The notes under the pieces: generated by a model
The model's input: only the letters and a program-made list of their open reading frames with translations
Databases searched by the model: none
What the model was told of the DNA's origin: nothing
Made by a program: the position numbers and the translations under genes
DNA from: Dastarcus helophoroides
Taxonomy: Eukaryota; Arthropoda; Insecta; Coleoptera; Bothrideridae
Reading direction: 5' to 3'
DNA length: 64,000 bases
NCBI GenBank assembly: GCA_028583605.1
Contig: CM053331.1
Coordinates: forward strand, 30,130,177 to 30,194,176
Shown here: in pieces, positions 11,101 through 21,000 of the stretch
How positions within the stretch are numbered: position 1 is the stretch's first letter
How the letters are laid out: each line of letters begins with the position of its first letter

Positions 11101-14100
11101 GAATTATGATATTTTGAGCACCTTTTAGTAATCTTACTACATCATCTAATGTGTTAACATGTCTAAGTTTGTTTCTTCGGGGCGGTTCCGCCAACATATT
11201 AATTATTAATTTCCAAAGCGTCACCTCGTCGACGTATTGAGGTATTTGGTCCAAGTCCACCCCCATTTCGTTCAAGAGCGTTCGGGGATTCACACCGTTG
11301 TGCATCTGTTTTTGGATCCATATCATGCTGCCTGCCATCGGTTTCCAATCTTGGCCGGATAGCTCGGAGAGGCCGCTGAGATCGCTTATGTGACTGACCG
11401 TGGAGGCGTTATCGTCATCGTTTTCTATACTGTCTTGGGACGTGTCCAGATTGTCCGTGTATGTGGGTGTTTGTCCGTAAGTTTCTGATAGGGTTTCTGG
11501 GGTATATGATGGTTGATGGGAAGGGGTTTGAACTGTGTCTATTGAGGATGGCTCGTAACCAGAGTCGCAATCCGCGGAGATCCCTGCAAAGAAAGATAAA
11601 ACCAAATAAATCTTTGCCTGTCACATCTTTAATCATAAAATGTCAAACGTCAAATTGTATGATTCTAATCTCGGGATTTCACAATGGAAACTTTTGCACC
11701 TAGCCGTACTTCGTTTAATGTTATTCTATGTGAACGAAACCTCCATATACCAAGCTCTCATTTAAAATTAAACATTTGTTAACGATACAAAGAAAATGAT
11801 GTAGTTAACGAACTACCTTCAGCATTCTGGATTCGTTGTGGGTTGCCCAAAGTTTAGGTGATTGAGGTGTCCTTGGTCATTCATTCAGCCACCCAACCTT
11901 GTTGAGAAACTGAAGAACGTCCTTTGGATGCGCGTCTCTCAAACTGGCCACACTAGGCCTTCAGCATATTTTTCTAAACATTTTGATACTACTACAGGAG
12001 CATCATGGTCAAAATTTCGATTTTAAAGTTGGAAGTTTTAAAAGTAACAAAATTTGGAATTTTTAAAATTTTTATTTGTCGGCCGCCCCGCCCCCATGAC
12101 TACCCTTTTTTGGGTTTCTTCACTGAAGTTTAATCTGATGAAAAAATCTCCGAAATTTCATCTTTTTCTTGAAAATCTCAATTTTATAACAATTTTCTTA
12201 TTCTTTAGACGTGTTTGTTATCTACTTTAAATATAATTAATTACTTTCCTTCTCCTAATATCGATTATTTTTTTTTTAGAGTTTATTTTACTGAATTTGA
12301 TAAAAAAATTGACCTTGAATTTTAAACTTTTTCTTGAAAATTCCAATTTTTTTGAATGTCTTCTCAGAATTTTTATCGAAAGTATTTAAAAGTAAACGTA
12401 TTTCTCTCTTCAAATTTTGACTTGGGTTAGTTTGTTTGGAGTTTTTTTAATTAAATTTAAAACTTCAATCTGGAAAAACGCTAACCTTTTCCCCAAAATT
12501 TGGCCCCATTGAAAATTTTAATTTTTTTCTCAATGTTTTTTTCTCTGTCAAATATGTTTTCAGGATAACAGAAAATTTTGGGAGAACTTTTTAAATTTGT
12601 ATTTTTTGAAACATTTTTCTGAAACCGTCAAGTTTCCTAAACGTTTTTGTGGATTTCTGGTTTTTCTCAAATTTTTCTCTTACAATATATTTAAAATTTT
12701 TAATGCAAAATTTGTTAAACAATAAATTTAAAATTTTTAATTTATTACAGAATTAAAAAAATGTTGAAAATTCTAAAAAAAAAATCTTTAATGTGGACCG
12801 TTTTGCTCTAAACGTCAAATGGCTGGTAATTTTTTTTTCTCGTAATTTTCACCGTTTTCTATTTCGTCTTTTATCTTAATTGTTTAACATAACTTTATAA
12901 TTTTTCTCGAAATTTCGACTTTAATCGTAGATGTTAAATTTTTTTCAGAAAAAATATTGAAATACAGAACTTGCCCCCTGAAACCAAGAAGGATTAAAAA
13001 AACACAACAAAGGTTGTTCTAACGCGTTTCGACGGCCAAGCTGTCATCTTCAGAGAGAAACTGCCTTGGCTGTCGAAACGCGTTAGAGCAACCTTTGTTG
13101 TGTTTTTTAATCATTCTTGGTTTCAGGGGACAAGTTCTGTATTTTAATTTTTGAAGATAACCAAGGACAAGTCCGTTCCATCAAACAGAAAAAATATTTA
13201 AAAAAAGAAAAAAATTAAACTTGAAATTCGTCATTTTGCAAAGATTTCGAAAATTAAAATTGAATCATTCTCAGGAATTTCAAAGAATATTTCAAAATAT
13301 TTTTTAGAAAGTACATTGAATTTTTTTTTAGAAAAATTGGTGATTTGAAAAAAACAGTCGAAATTTCCTTCTTCCACAACTTCGGTGGAACGGACTGATC
13401 CTTGGTTATCTTCAAAAATTGAAATAAAGAACTTGTCCCCTGAAACCAGTATCTCTCTGAAGATGACAGCTTGGCTGTCGAAACACGTTAGAGCAACGTT
13501 TGTTGTTTTTAATCTTTCGTGGTTTCAGGGGACAAATTCTGTAATTCAACTTAACCTTTACATTATTTCACCAAATTATGACATTATTTTGAAAAATGAC
13601 CCAAATTTTTAGTTCGAATATTGGACAAATAAGGGGACATGTCCAGAGAAAGCGAAATAATAAAAATCAAAAATTAACCAAGGGCGAAATTTTGGAAAAG
13701 TCGAAAATTTGAGAAAAGGCCACATTTTGAAAAAGTTAGAAATTTGGAAAAATCGAAATTATCAAAAAAAGTTGGAGATTTTGAAGTCATCTGATATTCT
13801 AATTGAAAAGAAAGCAAATATATTTTAAAAAAAGTAGAAATGTTGAGGAACGTCAACATTTTCAAAGAAGAAACAATTTTGAAAAAATGTTGATATTTTA
13901 GTCGAAATTTTCAGATAAAAGTTAAAATTTTGAAAGTCGAATATTTTAAAAAAGAATCGAATACCAAAAAAATGTCGAAATTTTTACAAAACTTTAAATT
14001 TTCAAAAAAAAACGAAATTTGCAAAAAATCAAAATTTTGAAGTTGAAATTTTCAAAATGGTCGAAATTTTTGAGAAGGACGAAATTTTCGAAAAGGTCGT

Positions 14101-17100
14101 TACTTTTAAAAAGGTCGATATTTTTAAAAAGTAACCATTTTAAAAAGGAAGAAATTTTAAAAATGCACAAATGTCAAAAACAGAAATTTTGAGAACAAAT
14201 CAGAAATTTTTAAAACGACCAAATTTTGAAAAGCGAAGTCTTAAATTTGAAATTAACTCAAAATTTAAAAAAAAATAAACTTTCTATAAAATTCAATATC
14301 TCTAAAAAAAAATAAACAAATAAACTGAAAGTTTAAAAAACCAAAATTTTGCAAATGCTGAATTCTTGAAGTCAAATAAAAAAAACGAAATTTTGTAGTA
14401 AATTTAAAATTTTGAGAAAAATGGAACAAGTGCAAAATCTTTTTATGCAAAAAATTACAGTCAAAATTTCAGAAAAACTACATTAATAAAATCGAAAATT
14501 TGAAAAAATGTCGAAATTAACAAAAAAGTTGGAATCTTCGAAAAAAATCTAAATTTAAAAAAGTCGAAATCTTGAAAAATGTAGAATATTAAACAAAACC
14601 GAATATTGAAAAAATCCAGAAATTATAAGTTGTGATTTTCAAAACAAAAAATTGAAAGTTCTGAAAAGACCTGAATTTTCAAATCGAAATTTTCAGAAAA
14701 TCGAAAATTTCGAAAAGGTCGATACTAAAAATTTTCAAGAAAAAGTAATTTTGAAAAAAAATTGAAATTTTGAGAACAAGTCCAAAGTTTTAGAAACGTA
14801 CGAATTTTGAAAAAATAAATCCTAATTTTGAAATAAACTCGAAACATTAAAAAAATGTGAAAAAAAGTAAAAAAGTTTTATTAGTTTTAAAAAAGACAAA
14901 ACTATGAAAGAAGGCAAAATTTTCAAAAACATTCAAAAATAAAAGGACACAATTTCGAAAGAAACTCAAAATAACAAAACGAATTTTTAAAATAATTCGA
15001 AAATTTTAAAGAAAATCTTTTGAGAAAATTGTAAATGTTGAAGTCGAAATTTTGAAAAACGTCGACATTGTAAAAAATTAGTGATGATTTACACAAAAGA
15101 AGTCGAAACTTTGAAAAATGTTGAAATTTTTGAAGTAATAATAATAATTTAAGAAAGCAATTTAAATTTGGAAAAGAAATTCAAGATTTTCAAAAAAAAA
15201 AGTAATTTTGAAAAAATGTCGAAACTAAAAAAGTCGCAACTTTAAACCCAGAATTTTCAAAAAAATTGAAATGTAAAAAAAACAGGAACTTTAAAAAATG
15301 TAAAAAGGCATAAAAACAGAAATTTTGAGAAAAAGCCGAAAATGTCAAAAAAGGTCGCACTTTGAAAACAGTCGAATTATTTGGAAGTCATTACTATTAA
15401 AAGAAATTTGATTTTTTTTTGAAAATAAATTCTAGATTTTCAAAAAGGTTGTAATTTCGAATAAAAAGACGAAATGTTCAAAAAAACGTTTTTTGATAAA
15501 TGCCGAAACTTTAAAAGCTGAAATTTTAAAGTCAAAATTAAAAAAAATTAAAATGTTGAATATTTAAAAAAATAATGAAATATTGAAAAATGTCAAATTA
15601 CCAAAAAAGTTAAAATTTTCAAAAAAAAAACCAAATTCTCGAAAAAAAATCTGGATTTTGAGTCGAAATTTTTAAAAAGGATCGACATTTTTGAAAAGGT
15701 CGATATTTTAAAAAAACGTCGAAATTTCGAAAAAGTAGAAATTTTGAAGATGCAAAAATGCCGAAACAGAAATTTTAAGAAAAAGTTAAAAGTTCACATT
15801 GTTTCCAAATTTTGAAAAAAGAAGTCCTCATTCTGAAATAAACTCGAAATTTTGAAAAGAAAATCAACTTTTCAAAAATTCGACAATTTTAAAAAAACGG
15901 AAAGTTTAAACAATCAATATTTCCTAAAATGTTGCCCTTTTCGAAGTCAAATTTTAAAAAAAAATCGAAATTTTGGGGGAGTTCTGTAATAAACTCAAGA
16001 TTTTGAAGCAAGTGAAAAAATTTTTAAAGCAAACATTTTGCAAAAATAGTGTAGCGTACCTTCTAGGAATAATGTATCGGCGTAAACAGTATTATCATTA
16101 CGCCCTAATGACCTTATCGTCATTGGGATTTTACGATCTTTCTTACAAAGATCATTAGAGTTTTGAGAAAAGTATTTACCCCGGATGCCATTAGCGTTAA
16201 TTCTAGAAGGTACGCTACAATAGAAATTGCAATTTAAGTCGAAATTTGTAAAAAAAAATCAACTTAAAAAATTTGAAATTTTGAAAAAATATCGAAATTA
16301 TCAAAAAATTTGACATTTTCCAAATGAAACTCTAAAAAGGCGAAATCTCCAAAATATAGCGCACTTTTCAAATAAGGTCGACATGTTCCAAAATATCGAA
16401 ACTTTCAAAAAAAATCGAAATTTTCAAAAAGCAAAAATTTTCAAAAAATAAATTACAAAAAGTTGACAATTTAAAGAGGTCAATTTTTGAAAAAAAGGCG
16501 TTTGAAATATAATAACATTTTTTTCAAAAAACCGACGAAATTAAAAAAAAATCAATAGTTTAAACAACCAAAATTTCGTAAAAGAAGTCTAAATTTAAAA
16601 AGAAAAGCAAAATGTTTATGAAAAACGGGAAATCATTTATGCAAGGAGGTTAAAATTTTCTAAGGTAAAAGAAAATCCTTCGTTCGACAAAGTATTATTT
16701 GAATTCATGTGGTACTCAATTTCATAAAATAGCGAGCTGCTTTAGGATTTTCCAGAGATTTTACACAAAACTCGACTCGCGTTTTCCAACAGTAGGTTTG
16801 TTCTGATAGTAGTTCAAATGCAGTTGCGCTGACACTATTTAAGACAAACGTGGAAAACGTAGGAAATTTTCACGCATAACTTAATAATTTTTTTATTTGA
16901 ACGTAATTCCTTACATACAGGGCAAACGACCAATAATCACATTTTTAGGTTTACTCGATATAGGTACATCACAAAAGGTTAACATTTAATGCAACCGAGA
17001 AAGATTATTATTAAAAATATTACAAAAAAAACAATACAAGAATTAAAAAAATTGATCTAAAATGTTAACGTACATACCTGCGTCCAATACAGAGATTTTG

Positions 17101-17812
17101 TAATTCAGTTACCTATTTTGACTTCGTTCGATAGTTGTTAACAACTGTTTATAGAAATTTTCAAAACGTGGATCTGTTTACAAATAAACAGAACTGGAAT
17201 ATCGGAGATAAGTAAGGTTATGAATTTCTATAAATTGCATATCCATAACATTATAACATGGGCAGCCTCCTTTAATAACTTGCTTAGTTGAAAATAAAAC
17301 GATTAACATGATTCAAAATATTTAATAACAAGAATGAAAACAGAATACAAATTTAATAATTTTGACAACTTCTGCTAAAATGGCAGACTATGTCCTTGAA
17401 ATGGGTAAATAAAAACAAAACAGAAAATTTGGAAAATTTATTATTAATACGCCAAAATGGTCACAAAATTAACGGAATTTGATGAAAATGATCGATGGAA
17501 GAGAATATAAAGATGAAAAATGCGCTTACATAATATCTACAAGATTTTACGAAAATAAAACGACCACACCTACAAAATGTCCGCTTTCGTCGATGATTTC
17601 CCGCCGCCATATTGGATAAAAATTATGCCCTAAACAATCAAACATATTTTGCAAATTTTACCTTCTGAAATGTCGATTTGGCCGGCAGCCGATGTGAAAA
17701 ATCCATCGTCGATGCCTCCATCGCACAATTCACTCGGATTTACGTCTCTCAAGTCGAGTTTAATCCGTTTCACACAGGATTCGTGTTGTCGACCGTCAAA
17801 ACAGGAGTCCAT
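4819..17812 (-). CDS. Sir2: Sir2/SIRT1-type NAD-dependent protein deacetylase (five exons)
   Basis: Spliced minus-strand gene with CDS exons 17812-17662, 11583-10893, 9075-8800, 8746-8033 and 5104-4819. Junctions are GT/AG and phases close exactly (151+691+276+714+286 = 2118 nt, 705 residues plus stop). Class I sirtuins of the SIRT1 type are mainly nuclear and remove acetyl groups from lysines of histones and transcription factors using NAD+. Visible hallmarks are the NAD-binding GAGVS (residues 214-218) and IPDFRSRDGIYSRL, the NYTQNIDTLE block (295-304), catalytic His316 in ECHGSFA, a zinc knuckle (C324, C327, C348, C351), GSSLKVRPVALIP and INREPLP. Long acidic/serine-rich N- and C-terminal extensions fit SIRT1 rather than SIRT2-7. 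ATG 17812 has a good context (AAAATGG); the frame is open further upstream, but that stretch runs through the shared promoter into the neighbour gene. The head-to-head neighbour is eIF1A. SIRT1-type identity is very secure; the symbol follows the insect orthologue. Confidence 0.95.
5105..8032 (-). other. Sir2 intron 4, filled with polarised quasi-repeat
   Basis: Positions 5460-6150 are the T-rich form of the quasi-repeat; after a short unlike segment (6140-6195, containing GGACAGAGGGATAACGCG) the polarity flips, and 6200-7850 is the A-rich form (AAAAAGTCGAAATTTT). This creates a large imprecise inverted arrangement within the intron. No host exon is seen. Confidence 0.75.
7855..7912 (-). repeat. 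short retroelement-tail relic (CCCGCGCCTTCGTCCGCG)
   Basis: On the minus strand the sequence reads ACTGATACCCGCGCCTTCGT followed by CCGCGCAAGGGC, next to a TA run. This GC-rich phrase is a familiar end motif of insect RTE/SINE-type repeats; here only about 60 bp remain. The family assignment is from memory. Confidence 0.4.
8033..8746 (-). CDS. Sir2: Sir2 exon 4 (end of catalytic core and acidic C-terminal region)
   Basis: Acceptor TTTTTAG|GG at 8748-8747; donor AACAG|GTGAGA at 8032-8031. It begins ELVASGIMKPDIVFFGEGLP, the SIRT1 signature after the zinc module, continues with GSSLKVRPVALIPSSLP and ILINREPLPQCHFDVELLGD, and then enters a long acidic, serine-rich tail (SIDSARDSGIGDNSNF). Intron 3 before this exon is only 53 bp, in strong contrast to the 1.8- to 6-kb introns elsewhere in the gene. 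Confidence 0.95.
8800..9075 (-). CDS. Sir2: Sir2 exon 3 (catalytic histidine and zinc module)
   Basis: Acceptor TTACAG|A at 9077-9076; donor CTACAG|GTAAAT at 8799-8798. The exon completes Arg281 and reads FIKLVEKQNKLLRNYTQNID onward, through the catalytic His316 (IECHGSFATATC) and the two CxxC pairs of the structural zinc (CTKC, CEKC). The stretch after the zinc module (KPNFVSTLDVKISEGNDYR) is longer than I would expect from vertebrate SIRT1 and may be an arthropod-type insertion. Confidence 0.95.
9076..10892 (-). other. Sir2 intron 2, A-rich quasi-repeat
   Basis: From about 9330 to 10880 the intron consists of the A-rich form of the quasi-repeat (modules like CAAAAAGTCGAAATTTTCAA). Several modules recur almost verbatim about 170 bp apart (for example AAATCATAACTTGGAA at about 10521 and 10678), so parts amplified locally in tandem. 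No exon or RNA gene is visible. Confidence 0.7.
10893..11583 (-). CDS. Sir2: Sir2 exon 2 (N-terminal extension and start of Rossmann fold)
   Basis: Acceptor TTTGCAG|GG at 11585-11584; donor CACAG|GTTAGT at 10892-10891. It codes for residues 51-280 and two bases of Arg281. The first 75 residues are Ser/Thr/Asp-rich and low in complexity (DNLDTSQDSIENDDDNAST). The conserved helical lead-in WIQKQM, GVNPRTLLNEM and VTLWKLIINML follows, then the NAD-binding GAGVSVSCGIPDFRS (214-228) and the cofactor-loop block AIDFPDLPDPQAMFDISYF. The exon stops at PSPCHR, just before the SIRT1 FI helix that opens exon 3. Confidence 0.95.
12957..13182. repeat. hammerhead-bearing foldback repeat, copy 2 (palindromic)
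   Basis: Two arms in inverted orientation: 12957-13050 and about 13062-13150 share GAACTTGYCCCCTGAAACCA, ACACAACAAAGGTTG and CTAACGCGTTTCGAC with its complement. The complete motif lies in the left arm (minus strand); the right arm resumes inside stem II (CTTGGCTGTCGAAACGCG). Confidence 0.85.
13017..13057 (-). ncRNA. hammerhead-ribozyme-like motif, copy 2
   Basis: The minus strand reads CTCT, CTGAAGA, extra U, stem II GACAGC/GCCGTC (one A-C mismatch) with a UUG loop, GAAA, the palindrome ACGCGT, U, AGAA. Stem I keeps 3 of 4 pairs. The palindromic ACGCGT around stem III would allow a dimeric hammerhead with an intermolecular stem III. Confidence 0.4.
13384..13550 (+). repeat. hammerhead-bearing foldback repeat, copy 3
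   Basis: Begins GGTGGAACGGACTGATCCTT, shares the CTTGTCCCCTGAAACCAG module, and after the core carries GTGGTTTCAGGGGACAAATT in the inverted sense. It is the only copy with the complete motif on the plus strand. It lies 200 bp from copy 2. Confidence 0.8.
13453..13493 (+). ncRNA. hammerhead-ribozyme-like motif, copy 3 (best preserved)
   Basis: CTCT 13453-13456 (stem I), CTGAAGA 13457-13463 (core CUGANGA), extra U 13464, stem II GACAGC 13465-13470 / TTG / GCTGTC 13474-13479 (six perfect pairs), GAAA 13480-13483, stem III C84 and G87, T88 pairing with A83, candidate cleavage after T89 (GUU fits NUH), AGAG 13490-13493 pairing with CTCT. The single departure from the consensus is the extra U between A9 and stem II. 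Confidence 0.5.
16050..16219. mobile_element. 170-bp MITE with TGTAGCGTACCTTCTAG termini
   Basis: Perfect 17-bp terminal inverted repeats (TGTAGCGTACCTTCTAG and its complement) and a 4-bp flanking duplication ATAG (16046-16049 and 16220-16223). The interior has a further hairpin (CTAATGACC... to the complementary GGTCATTAG-like region near 16105-16160). It is non-coding and inserted into A-rich quasi-repeat in Sir2 intron 1. The superfamily is not determined. Confidence 0.85.
17662..17812 (-). CDS. Sir2: Sir2 exon 1 (N-terminal coding exon)
   Basis: Encodes residues 1-50 plus one base of codon 51, beginning MDSCFDGRQHESCVKRIKLD and ending DISEG. It contains a basic patch (VKRIKLD, compatible with a nuclear localisation signal) followed by an acidic DGGIDDGFF stretch. 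Such a short basic-acidic N-terminus is usual for SIRT1-type proteins. The donor is AG|GTAAAA at 17661-17660. The next exon is about 6 kb downstream, so the assignment rests on phase (1 nt left over), on the position beside the eIF1A promoter and on the SIRT1-like composition. It is less secure than the catalytic exons. Confidence 0.82.
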
Positions 17813-18005
17813 TTTGACACGAATAAAATTTCCGCAAGTCCGTTCTGTTCTCGTTCGTCGTGTTGTTGTGCGCGCGCATCGGCCTCCCACAATTCTTTGC
17901 GAATCCCGTCCGTCAATCGACAGGCATTTATTTGTGAAAATTGGTAAAATAATAACATTTGGATATCGATTTTTCGCCATAAAGTTTCCGTGTTGATAAA
18001 GCAAA
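17813..18005. promoter_or_regulatory. shared bidirectional promoter of Sir2 and eIF1A
   Basis: Only 193 bp separate the two divergent start codons, so both 5' UTRs and core promoters must lie in or immediately around this interval. It is locally GC- and CpG-richer (CGCGCGCATCGGCC near 17869) than the very AT-rich surroundings, and no TATA box is obvious in either direction. That fits a TATA-less housekeeping promoter. Start sites cannot be placed from sequence alone. Confidence 0.7.
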
Positions 18006-18021
18006 ATGCCCAAGAATAAAG
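18006..18021 (+). CDS. eIF1A: eIF1A exon 1 (16 coding bases)
   Basis: ATG CCC AAG AAT AAA G followed by the donor GTAAGT at 18022. It encodes MPKNK and the first base of Gly6. The start codon lies in the CpG-richer promoter segment and is followed by a 220-bp intron. A short first coding exon is common in metazoan eIF1A genes. Confidence 0.95.
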
Positions 18022-21000
18022 GTAAGTTTGAATACGGGGTTATATGGAGGGTTTTCGCCCTCCTTTGTTCATTTCGTTGCATGCGTTTTGACGTTTGTGT
18101 CATTTTTAATTTTCACGTTGTCCCATGTATTACTAATTTCCAATTTATAGTTTTGCTCAAATGCTTAGTCACCTACGATTGTTAAATTAGGGCCAACGCA
18201 AGAACAAAAAGGCTGATCATAATTTGACGTTCTGTTTGTAGGAAAAGGAGGTAAAAATCGCAGGCGAGGTAAGAATGAAAACGAAACAGAGAAACGTGAG
18301 TTAGTTTTCAAAGAAGACGGACAGGAGTATGCCCAAGTCACAAAAATGTTGGGAAACGGTAGATTGGAAGCAATGTGCTTTGACGGTGTCAAAAGGTTAT
18401 GCCATATCAGGGGAAAACTTCGGAAAAAGGTAAGCTAATCGTGCTTTGGTAATATCCAGCTTCGGTGAAACTAAAAATGACGATTTTTCTTTAAAAAAGT
18501 TATATTTTGATACGATTTCAACAAATCAGAAACTTCATAACTATTAAACTTTATTAATGATTAAAAATCAACATATATTATAGATTCCCCCATGTTTCGA
18601 TAAAAATTTGCTAACACCGTTAATAAAGTTTAATGGTTATGAATATTAAAGAATTCCAGGAAGTAAGGGTTGGAAATGTCAATTAAATCAGAAACTTGTC
18701 ACTTCAAAAAACTAGAAATTTAACCAATAACTGAATTCCTAATTTTTGTTTAACAATTTTAAGTTTACACTTTAAGTATTATTTCTTTTTTTGAAAGCTA
18801 TGATCGTAAACACAAAAGTTCTACTCTTTTAAAGAATTTTATCTTTTGAAATTTCAAATATGAGATTGTCAACGATCTTTCTCAAAACTTCCACTTTAAA
18901 TGCTTTTATATAAAATTTTTATATTACAACTGTTTTGCAAATATTAGTTGTTGTTTTGGAAATGTTTTCCTAATATTCCCTGTTTAAACTTTCACTTTTT
19001 ATTTATTATTATTTTCATAAAAGTTCTTTGTTAAAAATTTCAGTTTTTCTAATTTTTCGTCTTTGTCTTTTGAAATAGAATCCAATTTTTTGATAAAACT
19101 TCTAGTAGTTCATTTTAAAGTAGAACACAATAGTGTTCGCTTACAATGAGCCCACATAATACGAACTTTTATTCAAAATGCACCCCCTTAATATGAATTT
19201 TTACTCAAACGATCAAATTTTTAAGGTACAGACATTAAAGTGCTATTATTATTTGCTGTTTGATATGACCTCTGTTTACAACGAACTGATTTCTTTTGGT
19301 TCCTTAAGGTTTGTTAAGCTAGGGTTTCCTACAAAACGGCAACGTAAAAGAACGGCCGTTATTTGACCGCCGCTTTATGCCATGCAGCGGTCGAGGACAG
19401 AACGGTCTCCCTGACTGTGAACATTGATGTAAAGTAAGAAAAGCGTTGCAGTAGAGTATGTTGGCCGAGACTAGGCTGTAAAATTGTCACGATTTGAGCT
19501 GTATTGTTCTAATTTTCTATAATATTTTTAGTAGTCACAAACTTTTTTTTATTTTAGTAGACAAGGTTGTATTTTTGGGTGTTATATATATAAATATACG
19601 TGTATATAGTTTTTTGGTTATATTTAGAGGTTTATTGATCGGCAAAAATCATTTTTGGTCAAGATGATTTTTTAATTGGCAAGGTATGTTGTTTTGCAAG
19701 ACAAAATTTCTCTCTCAAATTGATAACCTCTAATGATTCACAACAGTTTTGTTCTTATACTCTAATTGCTTGTTTACAACCATCAGAATCCCCGCAGGCC
19801 AAGGGATTATTGTTATGGTAATTATTTCTAAATATTGTTTACATTACATTGAAATTCCTAGAGAAGACTGAGGTATTGGCAAAATTTTCAACAAAAAATC
19901 CTTCAGAATGTAATGTTGCAAAAAACACGAATAAAAACTCTAAAAATGTCAATTTATAAACTGACATATACCCAGTGGCGGCTCACGTATATGCAATTCC
20001 GGTTTCAAGTTTTTTTTTTTCAAAATGTTGAGTCTTCTTTCTTTTTTCTTGACTTTTCATTAAAAACTTTTTTTTTAAAATTTTAAATTTTCTCTGATTT
20101 CTTTTATAGGAACCTTATCTTTCTTTCATGTTAGGATCTTCTAAAATCTATTTTATTTTTAATTTTGATAAAAAACGCATTTTCAAAAACTAATTTTTGT
20201 AAAACTTTTGAAAAGGAAATCAATATTTCGAGAAAGAATTGAAATTTTGAAAAAAAAAGGTTAAATTTCTCCAAGTGTCAAAATTTTGAGACAATAATGA
20301 AAATTTCAAGAAACAATATAAATCCAACTCTTCTCACATTTTGATATTTCTCTGAAAAAAAAAATAATACCAAATCTTCGAGTTTTTACCCGATTTCGCA
20401 ATTTCCACTGTATTGTAGAAAAAACTTTAATTTTTTCTAATATTTTGATTTTTTTGTTGGAAAAGTTTTTTGGAAAGTTCCTATTTTCCTAAATATATTA
20501 TATAAATAAATTTTCTCGAAATTTCTACTTTTCCAGCAAATTTGTTTTTAAAATTTTTTCTGGAAATTTCAACTTCTCCCGATTTTTTATGTTCCTCTAA
20601 TTTGCTTTTAAAAATGTTAGGTTTTTTCGCGGCGTTTTGACATTTCAAAGTTTATTTTATAATTTTGTCTTACCAACTTTTGGAAAAAAATTCTGACATT
20701 TTTATAAAAACGTCAGGATTTTGGAAAGAAACGAAAAAATGTTAGGAAAATTTTCCATTGCTTCCCAATTTTGATATGTTTCTGAAAAAAAGTAATAACC
20801 GATGGATTACTTTCCTGAAATTTCGACTTTTTTGTACAGATATTTCAATTTTTTCTCGAAATTTCGATTATCTTTCTACGAAAATTGGAATCTTTCAAAA
20901 TTTTGACCTTTTTCAGGAAAAATTTAAAAATTTCCACTTTTGCTAAGAATTTCGTTCGGATGTTCCTAGAAATTTCGATTTTATGTGAGAATTTTGGCTC

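Larger units (their letters stand above)
11584..17661 (-). other. Sir2 intron 1 (6.1 kb)
   Basis: Contains unique sequence at 11600-11990, T-rich quasi-repeat at 12000-12950, two hammerhead-bearing foldback repeats (12957-13182, 13384-13550), A-rich quasi-repeat at 13190-16680 interrupted by a 170-bp MITE (16050-16219), and unique sequence at 16680-17640. No additional Sir2 exon is supported. Confidence 0.7.

Noticed and set aside
17649..18103. Long ORFs on both strands across the Sir2/eIF1A promoter
   Set aside because: They overlap the Sir2 first exon and the divergent promoter. The minus-strand frame upstream of 17812 contains the eIF1A start region, so an N-terminal extension of Sir2 is unlikely.
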